From Arcticibacter sp045629565 (GTDB taxonomy: Bacteria > Bacteroidota > Bacteroidia > Sphingobacteriales > Sphingobacteriaceae), in the NCBI RefSeq assembly GCF_045629565.1, contig NZ_JAZQRL010000126.1, forward strand, positions 1 through 64,000: a stretch of 64,000 nucleotides of DNA, written 5' to 3'. A model generated the notes under the pieces. It was given only the letters and a program-made list of their open reading frames with translations. It searched no databases and had not been told where the DNA came from. The position numbers and the translations under genes are program-made. This document shows positions 52,272-61,317 of this stretch, one piece after another (position 1 is the first letter of the stretch; each line of letters begins with the position of its first letter).

Positions 52272-52335
52272 TAACCCCCATCATAAAAAAAGGTGTCCGG
52301 AACTTTCCGGACACCTTTTTTTATGATGGGGGTTA
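52272..52335. terminator. Long bidirectional terminator between nupC and gltA
   Basis: Two 30-nt arms (52272-52301 and 52306-52335) pair perfectly around a 4-nt loop. The stem holds a GC core (GGTGTCCGG) flanked by A/T runs, giving T-runs on both strands. It sits between convergent genes, 5 nt from the gltA stop. Confidence 0.93.
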
Positions 52336-52340
52336 ATGAA

Positions 52341-53630
52341 CTAGCCCCTGTCAGCTATGTCAACATATTGCTTGTCAACTCCGCCCACATATACCTGTCT
52401 TGGTCTGCCTATTGGCTCCTTATTTTCTCTCATCTCTTTCCATTGAGCTATCCATCCCGGCAGACGTCCCAAAGCAAACAGAACCGTAAACATATCCGTA
52501 GGGAAGCCAAGCGCTCTGTAAATGATTCCTGAATAGAAATCTACATTCGGATACAACTTGCGCTCTACGAAGTAAGGATCGTTTAACGCAGCCTCTTCCA
52601 GCTTCTTGGCGATCTCAAGAATCGGGTCGTTAATTCCCAACTTATCGAGAATTTTGTCACAAGCAGATTTTATAATATTGGCTCTCGGATCAAAGTTTTT
52701 ATAAACACGGTGACCAAATCCCATTAAACGGAAGTTATCATCCTTATCCTTTGCCTTGTTGATCCATTTCTCCGTATCTCCACCATCATTCTTGATGAGT
52801 TCAAGCATTTCAATTACAGCCTGGTTGGCTCCACCATGTAACGGGCCCCAAAGTGCTGAAATACCGGCCGAAATAGAAGCAGGAAGGTTACATCCTGATG
52901 AACCTACGATACGAACGGTTGATGTAGAACAGTTCTGCTCATGATCTGCATGAAGAATCAACAGCTTATCAAGCGCATCAACCACAACAGGGTCAATCTC
53001 AATCTCTTCAGTAACCTGGCCGAAGGTCATGTTCATAAAATTCGCTACATAGCTTAAACTATGCTTCGGATAGATGAACGGCTCTCCTAAAGAACCTTTA
53101 TATATCCAGGATACGATAGTCGGCATTTTAGCAAACAGCTTGATGATGCTTAAATTGATATCCTCCGGTGAAGGGTTTGCGTTGAGGCTTTCGGGAGAAA
53201 ATGCGGATAATGAACTTACCAGTGAGCAAAGCTGTCCCATTGGGTGTGCTTTAGGAGGAAATCCGTCATAGAATTTCTTCATATCTTCATGCAAAAGCAT
53301 GTGCTTGCTGATCTGGTGCTTAAAGTTGTCAATCTCCGCCTGAGTAGGCAAATTTCCGTAAATCAATAAGTATGCAACCTCAATGAAACTGGATCTTTCT
53401 GCAAGATCTTCGATCTTGTACCCACGGTACTTCAGTATGCCGTGTTCACCATCTAAATAGGTGATAGCACTTTTGGTACTTCCCGTGTTTTTAAACCCAC
53501 TATCTAACGTAATGTAACCGGTTTGATCTCTAAGCTTTGAAATATCTATAGCTTTCTCATTCTCTGTACCACTAGTAACTGGTAACTCGTACGTTTTATC
53601 TCCTAGGTTTAAAATAGCTTTATCTGACAT
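52341..53630 (-). CDS. gltA: Citrate synthase
   Basis: Condenses oxaloacetate and acetyl-CoA to citrate, entry to the TCA cycle. It has 429 aa, the hexameric (type II, E. coli-like) size. Catalytic motifs are visible: LHADHEQNCSTSTVRIVGSS with the His in ADHEQN near residue 265, GPLHGGANQ near 290 and GFGHRVYKNFDPR near 325. Single gene with a -7 box 19 nt upstream. Confidence 0.96.
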   Translation of the reverse strand: MSDKAILNLGDKTYELPVTSGTENEKAIDISKLRDQTGYITLDSGFKNTGSTKSAITYLDGEHGILKYRGYKIEDLAERSSFIEVAYLLIYGNLPTQAEIDNFKHQISKHMLLHEDMKKFYDGFPPKAHPMGQLCSLVSSLSAFSPESLNANPSPEDINLSIIKLFAKMPTIVSWIYKGSLGEPFIYPKHSLSYVANFMNMTFGQVTEEIEIDPVVVDALDKLLILHADHEQNCSTSTVRIVGSSGCNLPASISAGISALWGPLHGGANQAVIEMLELIKNDGGDTEKWINKAKDKDDNFRLMGFGHRVYKNFDPRANIIKSACDKILDKLGINDPILEIAKKLEEAALNDPYFVERKLYPNVDFYSGIIYRALGFPTDMFTVLFALGRLPGWIAQWKEMRENKEPIGRPRQVYVGGVDKQYVDIADRG

Positions 53631-53649
53631 ATATTTGGATGTTGCAACG

Positions 53650-53657
53650 CAAAATTA
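53650..53657 (-). promoter_or_regulatory. Candidate -7 box of gltA
   Basis: Minus strand reads TAATTTTG, an exact -7 match, 19 nt before the ATG. No clean TTG at the -33 distance. Confidence 0.45.
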
Positions 53658-53872
53658 ATTAAATATGTAAATCCTGAAAGTTAATTATGGAATAGCAATG
53701 TAATTTTTTTGTAAGCCCAAACGATGAATTTACGCTTTTAAAATTACATCTCCATTAATTTTCAACCCACAATATACCATTTATGTGTATATTTATGTAA
53801 TCATTTCAAACCTTTTCACATCCCAGGCGTAGAACTCGTACATTTATGGGAAAGGTTGGTTCACATTGCTCT

Positions 53873-54268
53873 ATGAAAAAAGAAATTCTGATAGTTGACG
53901 ACGAAGTAAGCATACTGAAGCTTCTCAACTTTGTACTCTCCAAAGAGTACAAACTAGTCATAAAAAACAGTGGCGTTGAAGCGATTAGCTGGCTGGAAGA
54001 GGGCAACGACCCTGCACTCATCATATCAGACCTGCACATGCCCTATTTCGATGGCACTTCTTTTATTCACAATCTTAAAGTAAGCGGATTCTATAGGGAC
54101 ATACCTGTTATTCTTCTATCCGGAAACGACGACCTCACCAGTGTAGCGAATAGTATGGCCCGCAAAGCGGAAGCATACATACACAAACCTTTCAATCCGG
54201 AGGCCCTCAAAGCGGAGATCACCAAGCTTCTCTCACAATCCCATATACCTTCAAAATCAGATCATTAA
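53873..54268 (+). CDS. Single-domain response regulator
   Basis: 131 aa from the ATG at 53873 (MKKEILIVDDEV). A longer frame from 53846 adds nine residues of poor quality. Receiver-only: acidic pair in VDDE near the N-terminus, phosphorylation Asp in LIISDLHMP near residue 53, and Lys in HKPFNPE near 106. It has no output domain. The adjoining sugar-transferase gene begins 1 nt after its stop and carries a receiver-like N-terminus, which links the two functionally. A sensor kinase is not in this window. Confidence 0.88.
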   Translation: MKKEILIVDDEVSILKLLNFVLSKEYKLVIKNSGVEAISWLEEGNDPALIISDLHMPYFDGTSFIHNLKVSGFYRDIPVILLSGNDDLTSVANSMARKAEAYIHKPFNPEALKAEITKLLSQSHIPSKSDH

Positions 54269-54269
54269 G

Positions 54270-55358
54270 ATGTTATTCGAACCAACCTTAAGCACTTTCA
54301 ACCGTTCAGGTGTCAACGCTCGTATTGTTTATGCCGGAAGTGAACTCAAGGACTACCTGTTTAAAGACCTTAATGCCAATTACGAGCTTCACAAAGCCGA
54401 GCTCACCATTCACAATATAGAGACTTTTCTCAATGACCAGTCTTTGCTCACGCTCCCCGACATCCTCCTGATGGAAGCGGATTTCAAGGGAGAGTGGATT
54501 CAAATAGTATCCAAAATCAAGAAAAATCCATTGCTTGGAGGAATGATCATCGTAGTCTTGTCCGCATTTGTTAACAAGCAGTGGAAAAAGAAAGCGCTCT
54601 CCCTCAAGGTACACGATTATTACAATTACCCCTTCCCTACAGAAGACCTCTGCGAACGATTGTCATTTCTGGTGAAGTTTAAATTAATTAAACCGACCCT
54701 GACAGATTTGTCGGGAAAGGTGGACGTACGTTACAGGCTTCCTGCTTATAAACGCGCATTCGATATCGTAGCGTCCGGCTCTGCCCTCATCATTCTCGCT
54801 CCGCTTTTCCTTATCGTAGGAGCATGTATAGCACTGGAATCCAGAGGACCGATAATTTACAAAAGCAAACGCGTTGGCACAGGCTACAAGATTTTTGACT
54901 TTTATAAGTTCCGGTCCATGCGGGTTAATGCCGACAAAGAGATCAACCTCCTTTCCTCTCTCAACCAGTATACGGATGCAGAGAAAGGCAAATCAACTTT
55001 TATAAAAATCAAAGGTGATCCAAGAATTACCAGAATTGGTAAATTTATCAGAATGACCAGTATTGATGAGCTTCCTCAATTGTTGAATGTTTTGATGGGA
55101 GACATGTCAATGGTCGGAAACCGCCCACTTCCTTTGTATGAAGCCGAAATGCTTACTTCAAACGAATGGACCACCAGGTTTCTCGGACCTGCCGGATTAA
55201 CTGGATTATGGCAGATCAGCAGGCGTGGAAAAGAAGATATGTCTGAAAGAGAACGCAAAAAGCTGGACAACTTTTACGCTTCCAAATACTCTTTCTGGCT
55301 TGACCTTAAGATATTGCTAAAGACGTTCCCGGCACTGCTGCAAAAGGAAAAGGTTTAA
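54270..55358 (+). CDS. Sugar transferase with receiver-like N-terminal domain
   Basis: 362 aa. Residues about 10-130 resemble a receiver fold (LTLPDILLMEADFK, then IIVVLSAFV) but lack a clear phospho-acceptor Asp, so it is likely degenerate. One transmembrane helix follows (about 165-187). The catalytic bacterial sugar-transferase domain (about 152-358) has YKRAFDIVASGSALI, DFYKFRSMRVNAD and TSIDELPQLLNVLMGDMSMV. This type places the first sugar phosphate on an undecaprenyl carrier for surface polysaccharide. Co-transcribed with the receiver gene upstream. Confidence 0.88.
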   Translation: MLFEPTLSTFNRSGVNARIVYAGSELKDYLFKDLNANYELHKAELTIHNIETFLNDQSLLTLPDILLMEADFKGEWIQIVSKIKKNPLLGGMIIVVLSAFVNKQWKKKALSLKVHDYYNYPFPTEDLCERLSFLVKFKLIKPTLTDLSGKVDVRYRLPAYKRAFDIVASGSALIILAPLFLIVGACIALESRGPIIYKSKRVGTGYKIFDFYKFRSMRVNADKEINLLSSLNQYTDAEKGKSTFIKIKGDPRITRIGKFIRMTSIDELPQLLNVLMGDMSMVGNRPLPLYEAEMLTSNEWTTRFLGPAGLTGLWQISRRGKEDMSERERKKLDNFYASKYSFWLDLKILLKTFPALLQKEKV

Positions 55359-55372
55359 CACTTTTCCTTTTG

Positions 55373-57502
55373 CTACAACTCACTGCAATTCAACTGCGTC
55401 AGGTTCACTCCATTCAGAATAACATCAAATTCCGTCCTGCGGTTCAGCTGCTGATCCGCTTCCGAGCAGACAACACCATCATAGCAGCGGTTAAGTAATC
55501 GCGTCTTTCCATAGTATTCCACTTTGATACGACTGCCGTTGATCCCTTTCGCAACGAGATAATTCTTAGCCGCCGTACCTCTTCTCAGCGACAGGTCGCG
55601 GTTATATTCCTCCGAAGCACGACTATCACAATGGCTCGCTGTGACCACGCTCATTTCCGGATATCGTTTCATAAGCGACGCAAGATGGTCAAGTGCGCGC
55701 CTTGCATCAGGACGAATCTCATCCCGGTCGAGGTCATAAAAAATGTTCTCTACCGCAAAAACACGTTTCAAAGAATCGCAATTAGAGATCACATACTGTT
55801 GCCGGCTCTCTGTTTTAAACAGCTGCATGTCTGTTCTTATTAAAGAATCCTTATCAACCCCGATAGAGGTTTTAAAAACAAGCTGACTGACATAACCCAG
55901 TTTTTGAGCTGTGATTTCGTAGTCAGTTTCCTTTCGCATTTCCAGTCTGAATTCACCCCTTCCGTTGGTCATAACCGTATCCACACCATCGAGGGTCCTC
56001 AATAATAATCTACTGCCACCCAAAGGAAGGCGTGTTCGCCCATCCGTCACCTGACCCGCCAGAATTACTCTGTAAGATGCTTGCTCAAAACTGTATATGT
56101 CATCATTCCCGCGCCGATTGGATGAAAAGAATCCACTTTTTCCATCTCGGGCCCTTATGAAACCAAAATCATCTCTGGATGAGTTAATAGGGGCGCCCAG
56201 ATTAACAGGCGACCGTATTGGTCTCATATTGGTAAGCGGCACCTCAAATACGTCAAGGCCTCCCAGTCCGGGATGTCCTGTTGACGAAAAAAATAAAGAA
56301 CCATCGGCTGACAAGGATGGGAACTGTTCACTACCCTCTGTGTTGACTTGTTTTCCCATATTAATCGGGCGGCTCCATTGCGTTCCCGACCTGACGGAAT
56401 AATAAAGATCCGTTCCACCATAGCCTCCCGGCATATCCGAAGCAAAAACCAGAATATTACCGTCCGCCGTCAATGCCGGATGCCCCACCGAATATTCATC
56501 ATTGTTGTAAGGAAACTCCGATATCACCGAAAGGTTGTTCCCCGTCGCTATATACAACTTCAGCTTATTTACACCGTCCTCACTAACCCTCGTCTTTCCC
56601 TTAAAATAATTATTACGGGTAAAAATAAGCGAGCCGTCTGGAAAAGCCGCTGCGGGCCCTTCATGGTACTTCGAGTTCACGCTACCATGAAGCAACTGAA
56701 CGCCCGCATTTAAAACATCGCCGGTACCGCTCGAGTCAGTAATTACCGAAGGATCATACTGACCCAGTGTCCTCGAATCGTTGGATGTAGGAGCAGTATC
56801 ATCATCGTTGGACCGCATTCCGGTATTACGAGCCCCAAGCACCGACCCAAGAGAATGGTCGTTCGCACTTTTAATATCCTTAAGATTCTTGATATAATAC
56901 AAGCTCGTAAAAGGAGTCTTATCCCAGAGAAAGACACGCTTCACCGGACGATCAGTCAACCTGTTACTGGCGAATAGCAGCCCCTCTTTATAAAAAACCG
57001 GTGAATATTCAGAGGCTGAAGTATTCAAGTCGGTTAGTGACACTCTCCAAAAGGTTGCATCTTTTGAGAAAGCACCCGGATCTGCACGTGAGAAAGCCGA
57101 CGCCCGACGGTCAGAGGGCATCATCCTCATATACGCCCTGTACCAGTTCTCTGATTTTTCATACTGCTGATCCACAGCCAGCGCTTCAGCATAGTAAAGC
57201 GCCCATTCCGCTTTAAGGGGCTGATGTCTGCTCAGCTTCCCATACCCATGTAAGGCCAGATCATACTTTTTGGTTTGCCGGTAACTGTATGCAAGCATTT
57301 CAGCGGCTGCAATATTCCCTGAATCGGCCGCCAGAACCCGGTTAAGGTGCCAGATAGCATCCATGTACCTGTAAGAACGAAAGGCAGACTCTCCTGCCTT
57401 AAACGATTTAGACCGCAAAGACAATTGAGCATATCCTTCCCTGCCAAGGCACATAACCATCAGACAACAGATGAACGACAATCGTTGTAAAAAGTATTTC
57501 AT
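55373..57502 (-). CDS. PorE-like T9SS protein (TPR, beta-propeller, CRD, OmpA domains)
   Basis: 709 aa from the ATG at 57502 (MKYFLQRLSF). The earlier frame from 57550 would overlap the porP-like gene. Order: signal peptide (1 to about 26), TPR-like region (to about 130), PD40-type propeller repeats (about 170-450), a carboxypeptidase-regulatory-like fold (about 480-550), and an OmpA-type peptidoglycan-binding domain (about 590-700: IFYDLDRDEIRPDA, then SHCDSRASEEYNRDLSLRR). This is the architecture described for PorE, the T9SS peptidoglycan anchor. Here it is the third gene of the cargo/PorP operon. Confidence 0.85.
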   Translation of the reverse strand: MKYFLQRLSFICCLMVMCLGREGYAQLSLRSKSFKAGESAFRSYRYMDAIWHLNRVLAADSGNIAAAEMLAYSYRQTKKYDLALHGYGKLSRHQPLKAEWALYYAEALAVDQQYEKSENWYRAYMRMMPSDRRASAFSRADPGAFSKDATFWRVSLTDLNTSASEYSPVFYKEGLLFASNRLTDRPVKRVFLWDKTPFTSLYYIKNLKDIKSANDHSLGSVLGARNTGMRSNDDDTAPTSNDSRTLGQYDPSVITDSSGTGDVLNAGVQLLHGSVNSKYHEGPAAAFPDGSLIFTRNNYFKGKTRVSEDGVNKLKLYIATGNNLSVISEFPYNNDEYSVGHPALTADGNILVFASDMPGGYGGTDLYYSVRSGTQWSRPINMGKQVNTEGSEQFPSLSADGSLFFSSTGHPGLGGLDVFEVPLTNMRPIRSPVNLGAPINSSRDDFGFIRARDGKSGFFSSNRRGNDDIYSFEQASYRVILAGQVTDGRTRLPLGGSRLLLRTLDGVDTVMTNGRGEFRLEMRKETDYEITAQKLGYVSQLVFKTSIGVDKDSLIRTDMQLFKTESRQQYVISNCDSLKRVFAVENIFYDLDRDEIRPDARRALDHLASLMKRYPEMSVVTASHCDSRASEEYNRDLSLRRGTAAKNYLVAKGINGSRIKVEYYGKTRLLNRCYDGVVCSEADQQLNRRTEFDVILNGVNLTQLNCSEL

Positions 57503-57506
57503 AGAC

Positions 57507-58442
57507 TTAAAAGTATCTCGGCGACAAAATCTTTCCCCGTTCAAATCCAAATTCGTACCGAAGCATAATTTCGTGACTACCCGAATTAAAGTTGCGTAAT
57601 CGTGTTATACTGTAATCATAGCTATAACCTATGCGAATCTGCGGAGTCGCCTGAATCTCAAGAATTCCCGCGACGTCAGCACTTGTACGGTACTGCCCAC
57701 CCACCGCTATGATATCGTTTACCCATAACATGGCATTAATATCCGCTTCAACCGGCGCCCCCTTTACTCCTTTAACCAATACAGAAGGCTTAAGCTTAAA
57801 TGTCTCATCGAGCGCAAACACGTATCCTGCAGCAAAGAACAAATGGAGGTTCTTGAAACTTCCACCCGCGGCATCATCGGGCGCCTCATACTCAGTGATT
57901 CTGGTGTTTAATAAATCCTGGGCCGACAACCCGATATAAAACTTATCCGAATTATAGTAAACTCCGGTCCCGAAGTTAAACAGCATCTTATTTACATTTT
58001 CAGCAAAGGCCGGGTCATACGCACCACCACTTCCCAGGTCAACGCCCGTATAGTCCGCCCGGTATTGAACTCCGCTTCCCTGCACACCAAAAGCGAGTGA
58101 TCCCTTATCCATCCTTATCCGGTACGCATAACTCAGCACCGCTCCGGTGGTTTTGGAGATTCCCAGCTGATCATTGATCAATTGAAGACCAAGCCCTACC
58201 CGCTTATTCCTGACAGGCGCATCAATCGTCAGTGTGGTGGTTTTTGGAGCTCCCTCCATTCCCGACCATTGATTCCGGTGCAGAGCCGTAGCCGAGACCA
58301 CATTCCGGCTGCCGGCATAAGCTGGATTAACAGCCATCGTATTGAACATGTATTGAGAGTACATCGCATTCTGCTGGGCCATGGAACCGAAGGAAATCGC
58401 CAGCATAAGCGTAACCAGTATAATCGTTATGTTAATTTTCAT
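57507..58442 (-). CDS. PorP/SprF-type T9SS outer-membrane protein
   Basis: 311 aa with a signal peptide (residues 1 to about 22). It begins AQQNAMYSQYMFNTMAVNPA (22-41), the typical PorP/SprF opening, and closes with a barrel-like C-terminal (HEIMLRYEFGFERGKI). PorP/SprF proteins help T9SS carry type-B sorted cargo across, or attach it to, the cell surface. Its start overlaps the cargo gene's stop by 1 nt (TAATG), so the two are translationally coupled. It ends 4 nt before the PorE-like gene. Confidence 0.92.
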   Translation of the reverse strand: MKINITIILVTLMLAISFGSMAQQNAMYSQYMFNTMAVNPAYAGSRNVVSATALHRNQWSGMEGAPKTTTLTIDAPVRNKRVGLGLQLINDQLGISKTTGAVLSYAYRIRMDKGSLAFGVQGSGVQYRADYTGVDLGSGGAYDPAFAENVNKMLFNFGTGVYYNSDKFYIGLSAQDLLNTRITEYEAPDDAAGGSFKNLHLFFAAGYVFALDETFKLKPSVLVKGVKGAPVEADINAMLWVNDIIAVGGQYRTSADVAGILEIQATPQIRIGYSYDYSITRLRNFNSGSHEIMLRYEFGFERGKILSPRYF

Positions 58443-60952
58443 TATCTGTTGATTGTGATATAACCCGACATCTTGTCCTTTCCGTCCAATATGACGACAT
58501 AATAGTAAGTCCCCACCGGAACATCATCCCCAATGTGTATACCTTCTGTACACCTTCCATTCCAATCATTCTGGTAGTCCGCAGACTTATAAATCCTGTT
58601 ACCCCATCGGTTATAAATCTCGAGGTGGACCTTCCTCCCCAGACTGTTCTGAATAATCAGCACATCGTTGATCCCGTCATTATTCGGAGAAAATCCCCCC
58701 GGGACAAACAAACCTTCCCTGGCCAGAGACACGGGAGTGGGATCAGCCGGACTAGGGTCACCTGATATCCGGGAGTCAGGAGCCATTCCGTTAGTCGACT
58801 GGTCAGTCACCACGGCACCGTCCCGTACCGAAATCCCGCTAATCAAAGCAGAATTGAGATAAGTTGTACTTTCAGCACTTACGTAAACCACCAGGTCAAG
58901 ATAAACGGCCTCCTTATATTCCGTCTGTATAGAACTGGCGGGAAGCAACAATTCAGTATCTGATGTGCCATTGTAAGCCGTGTTTACCAGCAAGGTCCCT
59001 GTAGCAGACAATCCGGTTATTGTGACCCGCGCACCCGGAAAGGCGGCGGCAAGATCGTCAGTAAGACTCAACCGATCAATCCTGACGTTACTGTAGTTGA
59101 CAACAGTAAAGGTAAACCGTAAGTTATAGCTGCCGTCCAGATTCTTAGCAACCAGGCTGAGGGCTTTGGCCAGTCCTATCTTTGCGGGCGGGTTCACAAT
59201 AACAGTCACCACGCCTGGTGTCGACCGGTTTCCCTCTTCATCTATTATCACGTATTCAAAGTCATCAGGACCGGAATAGCCTGGATTAGGTACATATATA
59301 ACCTGACCGGTCACCGGATCGATGCTCACTGTACCGTTAGCCGGAGGCCTTGTAATTACAACCGATCCACCTTCGGGAACAGGAATATCAATAACGATCC
59401 GCCCGTCGACGGTACCGTCAACCTGGATATCGGGAGCCTCAAAAAGCAAAGAGTTAATGGTGATTACCACGTCATCGAATGTCAGACATCCGCCCGTGGA
59501 TGTTATAGTCCAGCGAAATATATAAGTCCCAGCGATCAGATTGTTAACAACAGTATTCGGTAAAGAAGAATTGACAAATCCTGCCGTAGCCGGTCCGCTG
59601 ATTTGGGTCCAGAAACCTGCACCCTGTCCTACCTCATTCCCACGCAAGGTGTAACTACGCGATCCGACCCCGACGTTAACTGATGTATCTCTTCCGGCAT
59701 CAGCCTGAACGGGAGCCGGAGTGATCGTAAACCTTAAAAATGCCGGTGCTGACTGAGCCCCATAGGTGTCTCTTACTGTATAACTGCTCACCGCGGTTCC
59801 GGTAAACCCAGGTTCCCGTGTAAACGACACAATCCCCTCATTATTGACAGAAAATGTACCTTGCCCTGCTATCGTAAAGAAAGGCTGAGTGCCAGCCTGT
59901 CCAGGGTCTAGATCAACAGATCCTTTGTTAATTACTCCCCCAACATTGTTGGAGCGGTCATTCCGGGTTACGTCGATAAAGAAGGGTTGACCAACACAGC
60001 TGCTAACTTCATCATCCGCCGCTGTGGGTGGAGCCAGCTGAGCGGAGTTAATCACATCAATCTCCACATTACGGATTTCATGAAAATTAGTCTTATCACC
60101 CGTAGACGACGCTATACCGTAGCTAAGATTAGCCGGAGCAATATCCGGATAGTAATATTTGTCTATTACGGTAGAAGATACCGGAGATGATCCTCCCCGC
60201 GTTATCCTGACAGTAATATTGTACCCGCCACGCGGGTCAGGAACCAGTTCCATATACACTCTCCTGTAACCCGGAGATGAAGGATCCGAAAACCTCGCTG
60301 AGCCTCCCTGAGTTAGCGGAAACCCGAAATCCTGCGTTTTTACGGATGTCAGAAATCTATAATTTTCAGCCACCAGCGCCGATCCATCACCTTTGCCACG
60401 CAAAGTAACGGATCCCGGCCTCAGGCCTGCAATCCCCCCCTGCCTACCCTCTGTTGGATTCGAGAAGTTACCAAACTCGTCCAGGCCAATAGCAAGGTAT
60501 CCCTTTGACACGCCTGGGGATACCGGGGTCGTTGTGGTGATCTGAGCATAACCCAAAGACCCGCCAAATCCTCCGATAACGAAAGGATTTGCTGTTGCGT
60601 CAAACAAAAACAAACTGATTCCATCTGCACCCGTTCCGCCGTAAATGTAATATTCGAAGTCTACCGACAACCCCTGCGATGAAGGGAAACTACTCGTACT
60701 ATATATAAAACCCTTTTGATTCTTCGTATTGTTAGTTAAACGGAGATAACCGTGTCCTACCGGATCAATACTCGTACCACCAACACCGGTCCCCATCGCC
60801 GCAGTCAGGAAGGCTGACGGACTGCCTCCAAACACTACCCCCTCCGCTGTTGCGTTTCTAAAGCTCTCATTATATGGAAATTGCGCCCTGACAGCATTCG
60901 AAAATAGCAAAACTAGCACAAGGATTGTGGTTAAGTGTAAAGTTTTGGTCAT
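58442..60952 (-). CDS. T9SS type-B cargo: lectin-like surface protein
   Basis: 836 aa with a signal peptide (1 to about 24). Residues about 25-290 resemble an L-type lectin sandwich (VDFEYYIYGGTGADGISLFL, GGSLGYAQITTT). Cadherin/Ig-like repeats follow (PPTAADDEVSSCVGQP, then VIYVPNPGYSGPDDFEYVII). The C-terminus has the gliding-motility-type (type B) sorting domain: FVPGGFSPNNDGINDVLII, then IYNRWGNRIYKS and VPVGTYYYVVILDGKDKM. It is likely secreted through T9SS and held at the cell surface by the PorP-like protein encoded next to it. A glycan-binding role is inference. Confidence 0.9.
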   Translation of the reverse strand: MTKTLHLTTILVLVLLFSNAVRAQFPYNESFRNATAEGVVFGGSPSAFLTAAMGTGVGGTSIDPVGHGYLRLTNNTKNQKGFIYSTSSFPSSQGLSVDFEYYIYGGTGADGISLFLFDATANPFVIGGFGGSLGYAQITTTTPVSPGVSKGYLAIGLDEFGNFSNPTEGRQGGIAGLRPGSVTLRGKGDGSALVAENYRFLTSVKTQDFGFPLTQGGSARFSDPSSPGYRRVYMELVPDPRGGYNITVRITRGGSSPVSSTVIDKYYYPDIAPANLSYGIASSTGDKTNFHEIRNVEIDVINSAQLAPPTAADDEVSSCVGQPFFIDVTRNDRSNNVGGVINKGSVDLDPGQAGTQPFFTIAGQGTFSVNNEGIVSFTREPGFTGTAVSSYTVRDTYGAQSAPAFLRFTITPAPVQADAGRDTSVNVGVGSRSYTLRGNEVGQGAGFWTQISGPATAGFVNSSLPNTVVNNLIAGTYIFRWTITSTGGCLTFDDVVITINSLLFEAPDIQVDGTVDGRIVIDIPVPEGGSVVITRPPANGTVSIDPVTGQVIYVPNPGYSGPDDFEYVIIDEEGNRSTPGVVTVIVNPPAKIGLAKALSLVAKNLDGSYNLRFTFTVVNYSNVRIDRLSLTDDLAAAFPGARVTITGLSATGTLLVNTAYNGTSDTELLLPASSIQTEYKEAVYLDLVVYVSAESTTYLNSALISGISVRDGAVVTDQSTNGMAPDSRISGDPSPADPTPVSLAREGLFVPGGFSPNNDGINDVLIIQNSLGRKVHLEIYNRWGNRIYKSADYQNDWNGRCTEGIHIGDDVPVGTYYYVVILDGKDKMSGYITINR

Positions 60953-61317
60953 ATATGATTAAATAGATGCTTGAAAAATGCAGGCAAAAACGTAAGATAA
61001 CTGATAGATTTCAGAAAACCACTCCGACATCTCCGTAAACAAAAATAACGCCACGAGCGTTGATTCTGCAATTTTATGGATTTTTACCTATAATTTACTG
61101 ATAATGAACAAACTTTCATTTAACATTTGCTTATACTCTTCAGACAAGGCATTCCCCAACAGGTCAGGAACCTCGCGGTGTGCATCTGATGTGAAGTTTT
61201 TTCCCCACATGTGAAATTAATAATCCATATGTAAAAAAACATCCTTAATTTTAATAACTAGCGTAAAACCAAAATAATGGTGGAAGTTGTTTAATTTTAG
61301 CCCCTTTACAGCTGTCA
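60953..61317. other. Divergent intergenic region, no gene seen
   Basis: 365 nt between the T9SS cargo gene (minus) and the TolC-like gene (plus). It is AT-rich. The only promoter-like match is TAATTTTA at 61292-61299 (one mismatch to the -7 consensus), without a clear -33. A short ATG-started frame around 61104 gives a 36-aa peptide without recognisable character; I do not call it a gene. Confidence 0.5.
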
